64,000 nucleotides of DNA from assembly GCF_000373565.1 (NCBI RefSeq), contig NZ_KB891850.1, positions 124,001 through 188,000 of the forward strand, given 5' to 3'. Below are positions 16,687 to 23,867 of the stretch, one piece after another. The notes under the pieces are model-generated. The model saw nothing but the letters and a program-made list of their open reading frames with translations, did not search any database and was not told the origin of the DNA. The position numbers and the translations under genes were made by a program. The stretch comes from Streptomyces sp. HmicA12. GTDB lineage: Bacteria; Actinomycetota; Actinomycetes; Streptomycetales; Streptomycetaceae. How positions within the stretch are numbered: position 1 is the first letter of the stretch; every line of letters starts with the position of its first letter.

Positions 16687-17139
16687 TCACTCGTAGGCCC
16701 GCAGTTCCTCGGGGGTCTGGTCGGTGAAGCCCTGGCTGACCTCGACGACGACGCCGTCGGGGTCGGACACCCAGACCGTCCTCCAGCCGGGGATGAACTC
16801 GTCGAAGGCCAACGGGCCGAGTGTGACGTCGAGTTCTCCGTCGGCCGCCGCGACGAACGCGTCCACGTCCTCGACCTGGAAGGCGAGGTGACGGGCGGTG
16901 CCGGGATGGTCGGGACCGTCCTTGGCGGTGGGGAAGGCGGGTTCCGACAGCGTCGGGAAGAGTTCGAGGTAGACGGGGCCGCTCTTCAGGAACACGACCC
17001 GGGCCCCGTCCGCCTCGACGACCCGGGCCCGCTCGAAGCCGAAGAAGCGGCGGTAGAACTCCTCCGTGGCCTGCTGGTCACGGCAGTTGAGGCCGACGTG
17101 CGCCCAACGCGCGGTCACGGTCGCGGACACGGGCCTCAC
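16687..17139 (-). CDS. VOC (glyoxalase/bleomycin-resistance/dioxygenase) family protein
   Basis: A 150-residue protein with two beta-alpha-beta-beta-beta modules (ARWAHVGLNCRDQQATEEFY; RHLAFQVEDVDAFVAA; VWVSDPDGVVVEVSQ). His and Glu positions typical of metal binding are present (AHVGLN; YLELF; RHLAF; VVEVS). The GTG at 17139 overlaps the upstream stop as GTGA, so translation is coupled; GTG 17130 is an alternative. In this cluster it may act on a 2-oxoaldehyde or hydroxylated intermediate; that is inference. Confidence 0.82.
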   Translation of the reverse strand: MRPVSATVTARWAHVGLNCRDQQATEEFYRRFFGFERARVVEADGARVVFLKSGPVYLELFPTLSEPAFPTAKDGPDHPGTARHLAFQVEDVDAFVAAADGELDVTLGPLAFDEFIPGWRTVWVSDPDGVVVEVSQGFTDQTPEELRAYE

Positions 17140-17510
17140 TCCCCGCCCGTGACGGGGGCGAACGGGACCGTGTCGTGCACGTTCGTCATGTAGACGATCT
17201 CGCCGCCGGCGATCCGGAAGTAGTTGCACACGTCGGCCTCGACCGTCTCGCCCTTCGGGGTGCGGGCGGAGATGTGCGAGACGACGGCGGCCTGGTCGCC
17301 GTCGACGACGACGTGCACCGGGACGTTGGCGAAGGACGCGTACATCTGCGGGAAGCCCTTCATCATGTCCCGCAGCGTCTCGCGGCCCTCGACGTGCCCG
17401 GCGAGCTGCTCGTCCATGCTCTGGTCGACGGCGAACAGGTCGCACCAGGGGTCCCAGTCACCGGAGTTGGCGAGCCGGTAGTACGCGTCGACGATCTCTC
17501 GGGTGTTCAT
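17136..17510 (-). CDS. SnoaL-like / NTF2-fold protein
   Basis: A 124-residue NTF2-like protein (NTREIVDAYYRLANSGDWDP; EADVCNYFRIAGGEIVYMTN). It lacks the EHWD ending of SnoaL cyclases and reads IVYMTNVHDT instead, so it belongs to a different NTF2 subgroup from the 13613 gene. It is coupled to the VOC gene by GTGA, with 31 bases to the next gene upstream. Catalysis cannot be asserted. Confidence 0.78.
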   Translation of the reverse strand: MNTREIVDAYYRLANSGDWDPWCDLFAVDQSMDEQLAGHVEGRETLRDMMKGFPQMYASFANVPVHVVVDGDQAAVVSHISARTPKGETVEADVCNYFRIAGGEIVYMTNVHDTVPFAPVTGGE

Positions 17511-17541
17511 CGCTGCCTCCTGGAATCGGGTTCGTGGGGTG

Positions 17542-18348
17542 TCACGGGAGCGGCACGTCGAGCTGGCGCATCAGGCCCGCGGTGTCGGCCTGCACCCACC
17601 GCTCGACGACCTTGGCGTCCTCCAGGCGGTACACCTCCAGGCTGGTCCAGGAGACCTCGCGGCCGTCCGGCTCCTGCCCGAAGAACGGGGCGACGTGCTT
17701 GCCGCGGAAGGTGATGTGCATGATCACCTTGTCGGGGGACGCCGGATACAGGGCGTCGAGGCCCACGGTGAAGTCGAGGGCGTCGTGAGCGGCCTTGATG
17801 ATGACCTTCAGCTCGTCGAGGCTCGACACGTCCCAGGCCGGGTTGTTGTCCCGGAAGGTGGGGCCGAACAGGGCGTCCAGGTCGTCGTAGCGGCGCTCGT
17901 TCACGGCGTCGCTGACCGCCTGCACGGTCGCCAGGTTCGCGGCGTCCGTGGAGACCTGCTCGCGCAGGCCGAGCAGGTCGTCCTGGGCCCAGCGCTCGAC
18001 GAGCTGCCCGTTCTCGGCGCGCCAGATCTCGGTGGTGGACCACTCGACCTTGCGGCCGGTGGCGGGGAAGCCCAGCGCCTCGCCGAGGTGGGTGCCGGTC
18101 AGCTTCACCCGGGTGACGAACGTGTCCGCCGCCTCCGTGAGCAGCAACTCCTCCAGTTCGCCGCGGAGTTCGAACGTGAGGTGGGCGCCGCGCAGCGCCT
18201 CCAGGTACGAGTCGAAGCCCTGGATGTCGAAACCGGGGTGGTGGTCGGTGAAGTCCGGGCCGATGACGCGGGCGATCTCCTCGTAGTCCGAGGCGTTGAG
18301 CGCGTCCAGGAAGCGGCGGTACAGCTCGGTCGGTTCAGGCGTGGGCAT
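17542..18348 (-). CDS. Tandem-duplicated SnoaL-like (ester cyclase-type) protein
   Basis: A 268-residue protein of two NTF2-like domains in one chain, roughly residues 1-130 and 135-268. Each has the family pattern: LDALNASDYEEIARVIGPDF and VNERRYDDLDALFGPTF at the start, EWSTTEIWRAENGQLVERWA and SWTSLEVYRLEDAKVVERWV at the end. Most family members are single-domain dimers, so this looks like a fused dimer. The start overlaps the 3-prime end of the GMC gene by 14 bases, indicating one operon. Confidence 0.82.
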   Translation of the reverse strand: MPTPEPTELYRRFLDALNASDYEEIARVIGPDFTDHHPGFDIQGFDSYLEALRGAHLTFELRGELEELLLTEAADTFVTRVKLTGTHLGEALGFPATGRKVEWSTTEIWRAENGQLVERWAQDDLLGLREQVSTDAANLATVQAVSDAVNERRYDDLDALFGPTFRDNNPAWDVSSLDELKVIIKAAHDALDFTVGLDALYPASPDKVIMHITFRGKHVAPFFGQEPDGREVSWTSLEVYRLEDAKVVERWVQADTAGLMRQLDVPLP

Positions 18349-19936
18349 GGTGAGTCCCCTCGATCCCTCGGTGGTGTGAGTTCCTGATCAGCTCGGCCGC
18401 GCGCTCGCCGATCATCACGCTGGGCGCGTTGGTGTTGCCCGCGACGATCGTCGGCATCACGGAGGCGTCGGCGAGGCGCAGCCCCTCGACGCCGTGCACG
18501 CGCAGTTCGTGGTCGGTGACCGCGTCCCGGCCCGTGCCCATGCGGCAGGTGCCGGCCGGATGCCACAGGGTGGTGGCGCGCGCGGCTACGTACGCCCGCA
18601 GCTCGCCGGGGTCGGACACGTCGGCGCCGGGCCCCAGCTCCTCGCCGCGCAGCCGGGCGAAGGCGCCGGTGTGCGCCAGCTCCCGGGCCAGGACCACCCC
18701 GTGGACCAGGACGTCGAGGTCGGCCGACGCCGTGAGATAGCCCGCCTGGACGACGGCGGCCGCGGTCGGGTCGGTGGAGCGCAGCCGTACCCGGCCCCGG
18801 CTCTCGGGCAGCAGCGCGATCGGCGCGAACGTGAAGCCGGGCCCCGCGTACTGCTCGGCGGGCGCGTCCGGGGCGAGGAACTTGATGGGCCCGAAGGTGA
18901 ACTGAAGATCGGGCGCCCGGTCCTCGCCCCCGCCGCCGGTGTGCGTGAAGTCGGTGTGCGTGAACAGGCCCGCCTCGGACAGCAGCGCCCCCTCGGGATG
19001 CTCCTCGCGGGACGCGTAGCAGACCGGCACGAACAGGTGGTCCTGCAGATTGCCGCCGACGCCGGGCAGGTCCGCCACGACACCGATGCCGTGCGCGCGC
19101 AGGTGCGCGGCCGGGCCGATCCCGGACAGCATCAGCAGCTTCGGCGTCTCGAAGGCGCCCGCGCAGACGACGACCTCCGCGTCCGCCCACGCCCGCTGCC
19201 GCTGCCCGTCCCGGACGTACTCGACGCCGGTGACGCGCGTGCCCGAGAGCAGCAGCCGGGTGGCCTGCGCGCCGGTGGCCACCGTCAGGTTCGGGCGGTC
19301 GAGCGCCGGGCGCAGATAGGCCGTCGCCGTCGAGGCGCGGGTGCCCTCGTCGGTGCGGGTGGTCTGGTAGAGGAAGCCGTAGCCGCTCTGCCGCTCGCCG
19401 TTGTAGTCGTCGCCCGGGGCGTCGAAGCCGAGCTCGGCCGTGGCGGCCACGAACGCCCGTGCCACCGGGCTGGGTTCGGTGTGGTCGCGCACCCGCACCG
19501 GGCCGCCCTTGCCGCGCAGGCCGTCGCCGCCGCGGTCGTAGTCCTCGGCGCGCCGGAACGCGGGCAGCACGTCCGCGTACGACCAGCCGGGGTTGCCGGC
19601 CGCCGCCCAGCCGTCGTAGTCGTGGCGGCTGCCGCGCACCCACATCAGGGCGTTCACGGAACTGCACCCGCCCGCCACCTTGCCGCGGGCCACCGGGACG
19701 CGGCGGCCGTCGAGCGCGGGCTCGGGCTCGGTCGCGTACCCCCAGTCGATCGTGGGGCTCCACTCGCTGGTCAGCAGGGCGAGCACGGAGGCGGCGTCGG
19801 TGCGGTGGATCTCCGGGCGCTCGTCCCAGCCGCCCGCCTCCAGGAGCAGCACGCTCGCGTCCGGGTCCTCGCTGAGCCGGCTCGCCACGGCGCAGCCCGC
19901 GCTGCCGGCGCCGACGACGATGTAGTCGTACGACAT
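18335..19936 (-). CDS. GMC-family FAD oxidoreductase (choline dehydrogenase-like)
   Basis: A 533-residue glucose-methanol-choline oxidoreductase. The FAD dinucleotide fold is at the N-terminus (YIVVGAGSAGCAVASRLSED). GMC signature 1 is near residue 85 (GGCSSVNALMWVRG) and signature 2 contains GAFETPKLLMLSGIGP. The catalytic His459 is in LWHPAGTCRMG, and the C-terminal NTNAPSVMIGERAA provides the second active-site position. The ATG has GGAGG upstream. No signal peptide, so it is cytoplasmic. The substrate is an alcohol of unknown identity. Confidence 0.92.
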   Translation of the reverse strand: MSYDYIVVGAGSAGCAVASRLSEDPDASVLLLEAGGWDERPEIHRTDAASVLALLTSEWSPTIDWGYATEPEPALDGRRVPVARGKVAGGCSSVNALMWVRGSRHDYDGWAAAGNPGWSYADVLPAFRRAEDYDRGGDGLRGKGGPVRVRDHTEPSPVARAFVAATAELGFDAPGDDYNGERQSGYGFLYQTTRTDEGTRASTATAYLRPALDRPNLTVATGAQATRLLLSGTRVTGVEYVRDGQRQRAWADAEVVVCAGAFETPKLLMLSGIGPAAHLRAHGIGVVADLPGVGGNLQDHLFVPVCYASREEHPEGALLSEAGLFTHTDFTHTGGGGEDRAPDLQFTFGPIKFLAPDAPAEQYAGPGFTFAPIALLPESRGRVRLRSTDPTAAAVVQAGYLTASADLDVLVHGVVLARELAHTGAFARLRGEELGPGADVSDPGELRAYVAARATTLWHPAGTCRMGTGRDAVTDHELRVHGVEGLRLADASVMPTIVAGNTNAPSVMIGERAAELIRNSHHRGIEGTHHAHA

Positions 19937-19958
19937 GGGCACCTCCCGCATCGTCGGC

Positions 19959-20381
19959 TCAGGCCGGGTTCAGGTCGCCGACGTGGTACGTGCCGATGCG
20001 CAGGGAGCCGTCCGCCGCGTCCCGCACCAGCTGCCAGGTCTGCTCGATGCGCAGCGCCGAGACGCTGCCGTCGGACAGGTTCTTGGCGGTCCACACGACG
20101 GTGACCTCGATGTCGACGAGGCCGTCGTGCTCGTTCGTGCGGAGCTTCTCCACGATGTGGCTCTGCGGCCCGAAGGCCTCGCCCACCGCCGCGTACCAGT
20201 CGCGGAAGTCCGCGTGGCCGTGCAGGGTGCGCTCGGGGAACGCCATCTCCAGGCCGTCGTCGATCACGTGCGGCAGCAGCTCCTCGACGGGCTCGTGGCT
20301 GCTGAGGATGTCGTACCAGTGCTGGACGAACTCGGCGGCGTCCTGTGCGGATTCGGTCCGCGGGCTCTGTGCGGTCGTCAT
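19959..20381 (-). CDS. SnoaL-like / NTF2-fold protein, first gene of the minus operon
   Basis: A 140-residue NTF2-like protein (EFVQHWYDILSSHEPVEELL; FRDWYAAVGEAFGPQSHIVE; RIEQTWQLVRDAADGSLRIG). ATG 20381 follows GAGAGGGAT. It is the promoter-proximal gene of the minus-strand cluster, 22 bases from the GMC gene. With 13613, 17136 and the two domains of 17542 it makes five NTF2 domains within 7 kb. No catalytic assignment is possible. Confidence 0.8.
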   Translation of the reverse strand: MTTAQSPRTESAQDAAEFVQHWYDILSSHEPVEELLPHVIDDGLEMAFPERTLHGHADFRDWYAAVGEAFGPQSHIVEKLRTNEHDGLVDIEVTVVWTAKNLSDGSVSALRIEQTWQLVRDAADGSLRIGTYHVGDLNPA

Positions 20382-20693
20382 GGCAGATCCCTCTCGCTGA
20401 CGGGGGTGTCCGTTCTCTCCCGGTCGATTCCGCCACGACCGCGACGGCCGTGGCGCGGCGGCGGGGCCCGGTCGCCGCATTGCGTGAGGTCGGGCGGCGG
20501 GCTTGCCGACGTCGATGGGCGAAATGCCGTAGTACGACCGGTCACTTGGGGATGTGGGACGACCGGGACCGTCACTCCTGGTGACGTCGGCCCCCGGACC
20601 GTAGACATGAGCCCGACCGGTCGGGCCGGACCGGATCAGACCCGTCCGGCCCGCGTCGCACGTCCGACCCGCGTCGACCCGAGAGGACACCCC
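20382..20693. promoter_or_regulatory. 312-base divergent promoter region of the DJ-1/GMC cluster
   Basis: No gene seen. It holds a perfect 16-bp palindrome GCCCGACCGGTCGGGC (20611-20626), a shorter related GACCGGTC at about 20537-20544, and an inverted repeat GTCAC-N5-GTGAC (20571-20585). One or more regulators probably control both arms of the cluster from here. No clean -35/-10 pair was found; TAGACA at 20602 is the best -10-like element towards the plus strand. Confidence 0.5.
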
Positions 20694-21533
20694 ATGAGCA
20701 AGCGCATCCTCGTCGTCCTGTCCGAATACGGTTACTGGGGCGAGGAGTTGATCGGCCCGCTGGAGACCTTCGACAAGGCCGGCTACCAGGTCACCTTCGC
20801 CACCCCGACCGGCAAGCGCCCCGTCGCCCTGCCGCCGAGCATGGACCCCGACTACGTCGACCCGCCGCTCGGCCGCTCCGTCACCACGCCCGAGATGGCC
20901 GCCAAGGTCCGGGCCGTCGACGAGTCGCCGCGGCTGGACGGCCCGCTCGACCTGTCGTCGTGGCTGCCCGACCGCCCCTACCGCTCGAAGCCGTACTTCC
21001 TGCGCGACTGGGAGGCGTACAACACGCGCCTGGAGCAGATCCGCGAGCAGATCGCCGACCGCTACGACGCGCTGCTGATCGTCGGCGGCTCGGGCCCGAT
21101 CGTCGACCTCGCCAACAACTGGCGGGTGCACGACCTGATCCTCGCCTTCCACGCCCTCGACCGGCCGATCGCCGCCGAGTGCTACGGCGTCGCGCCGCTC
21201 GCCTTCGCCCGTGACCAGGAGGACCGCGTCTCGATCATCCGGGGCAAGCACGTCACCGGGCACTGCATCGAGTACGACTACAAGGACGGCACCGGCTTCA
21301 TGGGCACCGACTTCGTGATCGGCCCGCCGCCGTACCCGCTGGAGTACATCCTGCGCGACGCGACCGCGCCCGGCGGCGCCTTCCACGGCAACTTCGGCAA
21401 GGAGACGTCGGTCATCGTCGACTTCCCCTTCATCACGGGCCGGTCGACCCCCGACTCGTACCTGACGGGCCAGAAGCTCGTCGAGGTCCTGGAGGACGGC
21501 CTGCGGCAGTGGGGCTTCAGCCCCGCCAACTGA
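20694..21533 (+). CDS. DJ-1/PfpI-family protein (long form)
   Basis: A 279-residue class I glutamine-amidotransferase-like protein. The core begins ILVVLSEYGYWGEELIGPLE, and the nucleophile elbow is AECYG with Cys163. The usual His after the Cys is Tyr here, so it is not a standard protease/glyoxalase III triad. A long insertion lies at residues 50-110. ATG 20694 has GAGAGGA upstream. It heads the plus-strand operon with a ThDP enzyme and a second DJ-1 protein. Hydration of an aldehyde or a chaperone-like role are possibilities only. Confidence 0.83.
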   Translation: MSKRILVVLSEYGYWGEELIGPLETFDKAGYQVTFATPTGKRPVALPPSMDPDYVDPPLGRSVTTPEMAAKVRAVDESPRLDGPLDLSSWLPDRPYRSKPYFLRDWEAYNTRLEQIREQIADRYDALLIVGGSGPIVDLANNWRVHDLILAFHALDRPIAAECYGVAPLAFARDQEDRVSIIRGKHVTGHCIEYDYKDGTGFMGTDFVIGPPPYPLEYILRDATAPGGAFHGNFGKETSVIVDFPFITGRSTPDSYLTGQKLVEVLEDGLRQWGFSPAN

Positions 21534-21574
21534 CTTGCCCGACACAGCGGTTACGTACGAGAGGTGGACGCATC

Positions 21575-23254
21575 ATGGTCAGCAGGCCCGCGCGGGTCGC
21601 GATCCTCGAACAGCTGCGAGCCGACGGGGTGCGGTACATGTTCGGCAACCCCGGCACGGTCGAGCAGGGCTTCCTCGACGAATTGCGCAACTTCCCGGAC
21701 ATCGAGTACATCCTCGCGCTCCAGGAAGCCGGTGTCGTCGGCCTCGCCGACGGCTACGCGCGGGCCACGCGCACCCCGGCCGTCCTGCAGCTGCACACCG
21801 GCGTCGGCGTCGGCAACGCGGTCGGCATGCTCTACCAGGCGAAGCGCGGCCACGCCCCGCTGGTGGCGATCGCCGGCGAGGCGGGCCTGCGCTACGACGC
21901 CATGGAGGCCCAGATGGCGGTCGACCTGGTCGCCATGGCCGAACCCGTCACCAAGTGGGCGACGCGCGTCGTCGACCCGGAGTCGACGCTGCGGGTGCTG
22001 CGCCGCGCCATGAAGGTGGCGGCGACCCCGCCGTACGGCCCGGTGCTCGTCGTGCTGCCCGCCGACGTGATGGACCGGGACACCTCGGAGGCCGCGGTGC
22101 CCACCTCGTACGTGGACTTCGCGGCCACGCCCGACCCCCAAGTCCTGGACCGGGCGGCCGAGTTGCTCGCCGGCGCCGAGCGGCCGATCGTGATCGCGGG
22201 CGACGGCGTGCACTTCGCGGGCGCCCAGGAGGAGCTGGGGCGGCTCGCCCAGACCTGGGGCGCCGAGGTGTGGGGAGCCGACTGGGCCGAGGTGAACCTC
22301 TCGGTCGAACACCCCGCCTACGCGGGCCAGTTGGGCCATATGTTCGGCGACAGCAGCCGCCGGGTCACCGGCGCCGCGGACGCCGTCCTGCTCGTCGGCA
22401 CGTACGCGCTCCCCGAGGTCTACCCGGCCCTCGACGGTGTCTTCGCCGACGGCGCCCCGGTCGTCCACATCGACCTGGACACCGACGCCATCGCCAAGAA
22501 CTTCCCCGTGGACCTGGGGCTCGCCGCGGACCCGCGGCGCGCGCTCGACGGCCTGGCCCGCGCCCTGGAACGACGGATGAGCCCCGAGAGCCGGGCGCGG
22601 GCGGGGGAGTGGTTCACCGGCCGGTCGGCGCAGCGTTCGTACGAGATCGCGGCGGCCCGGGAGCAGGACGAGGCCGCGCTCGCCCCGGACGCCCTGCCCG
22701 TCACCGCCTTCCTCCAGGAGCTGGCCCGCCAACTCCCCGAGGACGCCGTGGTGTTCGACGAGGCGCTCACCGCCTCCCCCGACGTGACCCGGCACCTGCC
22801 GCCGACCCGCCCCGGGCACTGGCACCAGACCCGCGGCGGCTCCCTCGGCGTCGGCATCCCGGGCGCCATCGCCGCCCAGCTCGCCCACCCCGACCGGACG
22901 GTCGTCGGGTTCACCGGCGACGGCGGCTCCCTGTACACCATCCAGGCGCTGTGGACGGCGGCCCGCTACGACATCGGCGCCACGTTCGTCATCTGCAACA
23001 ACAGCAGCTACAAGCTCCTGGAGCTGAACATCGAGGAGTACTGGAAGAGCGTGGACGTCGCCGCGCACGAGCAGCCGGAGATGTTCGATCTCGCGCGCCC
23101 CGCCATCGACTTCGTGGCGCTGTCCCGCTCGCTCGGCGTGCCGGCCGTCCGCGTCGAGAAGCCCGACCAGGCGAAGGCCGCCGTCGAGCAGGCGCTGGGC
23201 ACCCCGGGCCCGTTCCTGATCGACCTGGTCACCGGCCGGGGAAGGGAGGACTGA
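21575..23254 (+). CDS. Thiamine-diphosphate-dependent decarboxylase (benzoylformate decarboxylase / acetolactate synthase-like)
   Basis: A 559-residue ThDP enzyme with the three-domain layout TPP_enzyme_N, middle and C. The activating glutamate is Glu51 (LQEAGVVGLADGYARA). The cofactor motif GDG (448-450) to NN (475-476) has the right spacing, so the enzyme looks active. The N-terminus MFGNPGTVEQGFLDEL resembles benzoylformate decarboxylase (FGNPGSNE) more than acetolactate synthase. It probably cleaves or ligates a 2-oxo acid; flanking DJ-1 proteins suggest an aldehyde product. Substrate unknown. Confidence 0.9.
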   Translation: MVSRPARVAILEQLRADGVRYMFGNPGTVEQGFLDELRNFPDIEYILALQEAGVVGLADGYARATRTPAVLQLHTGVGVGNAVGMLYQAKRGHAPLVAIAGEAGLRYDAMEAQMAVDLVAMAEPVTKWATRVVDPESTLRVLRRAMKVAATPPYGPVLVVLPADVMDRDTSEAAVPTSYVDFAATPDPQVLDRAAELLAGAERPIVIAGDGVHFAGAQEELGRLAQTWGAEVWGADWAEVNLSVEHPAYAGQLGHMFGDSSRRVTGAADAVLLVGTYALPEVYPALDGVFADGAPVVHIDLDTDAIAKNFPVDLGLAADPRRALDGLARALERRMSPESRARAGEWFTGRSAQRSYEIAAAREQDEAALAPDALPVTAFLQELARQLPEDAVVFDEALTASPDVTRHLPPTRPGHWHQTRGGSLGVGIPGAIAAQLAHPDRTVVGFTGDGGSLYTIQALWTAARYDIGATFVICNNSSYKLLELNIEEYWKSVDVAAHEQPEMFDLARPAIDFVALSRSLGVPAVRVEKPDQAKAAVEQALGTPGPFLIDLVTGRGRED

Positions 23255-23258
23255 CGCC

Positions 23259-23867
23259 ATGCGACTCGCGGGCCACAAGATCGCGATCCTGATGGAGAGC
23301 GACTTCTACGAACCCGAGATCCTCTACTACCAGCACCGCTTCCCCGAGGAGGGCGCCGAGGTGCACTTCCTGTCCCGGATGTGGGGGCAGGACGAGATCA
23401 CCTTCCAGGGGCACGAGCACCGGATGCCGTTCGTTGTCACCGAGTCCTTCGAGGACGTCGACGAGTTCGCGCTCAAGGAGTTCTCCGCGGTGATCGTCCC
23501 CTCCGGGATGGTCTCCGACCGGCTGCGCTACACCGAGGACCCGGCCGAACTCCCGCCAGCCGCCCGCTTCTTGAGGCGCGCCTTCCAGGACCCGGCGATC
23601 GTCAAGGGCATCATCTGCCACGGCATGTGGCTGACGGCGCCGCTGCCCCACCTGATCCGCGGCCGGCGCGCCGTCGTCCACAACAACCTGCTCGGCGACC
23701 TGCGCAACATGGGCGGTCTGTACGTCGACGAGGACGTCGTCGTCGACGGCGACCTGGTCACCGCGCGCACCGGCGCGCACTGCCACGTCTTCGCGCGGAC
23801 CCTCATCGAGCAGATGGCACAGCGCGACCGGGGCACGCGCCGGGTGGCCGCGGGAGGCGTCCGGTGA
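23259..23867 (+). CDS. DJ-1/PfpI-family protein (short form)
   Basis: A 202-residue DJ-1/PfpI protein. Start IAILMESDFYEPEILYYQHR; nucleophile elbow IICHGMW with Cys120-His121, the canonical Cys-His pair lost in the paralogue at 20694. It begins 5 bases after the ThDP gene stop and overlaps glgE as GTGA, so it is translationally coupled to both. Candidate roles are glyoxalase III-like or deglycase-like handling of a reactive aldehyde, by family analogy only. Confidence 0.85.
   Translation: MRLAGHKIAILMESDFYEPEILYYQHRFPEEGAEVHFLSRMWGQDEITFQGHEHRMPFVVTESFEDVDEFALKEFSAVIVPSGMVSDRLRYTEDPAELPPAARFLRRAFQDPAIVKGIICHGMWLTAPLPHLIRGRRAVVHNNLLGDLRNMGGLYVDEDVVVDGDLVTARTGAHCHVFARTLIEQMAQRDRGTRRVAAGGVR

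Noticed and set aside
15737..23867. A standard antibiotic biosynthetic cluster based on SnoaL-like genes
   Set aside because: There is no polyketide synthase, peptide synthetase, terpene cyclase or RiPP precursor in or beside it; SnoaL-like folds alone do not imply polyketide cyclisation.
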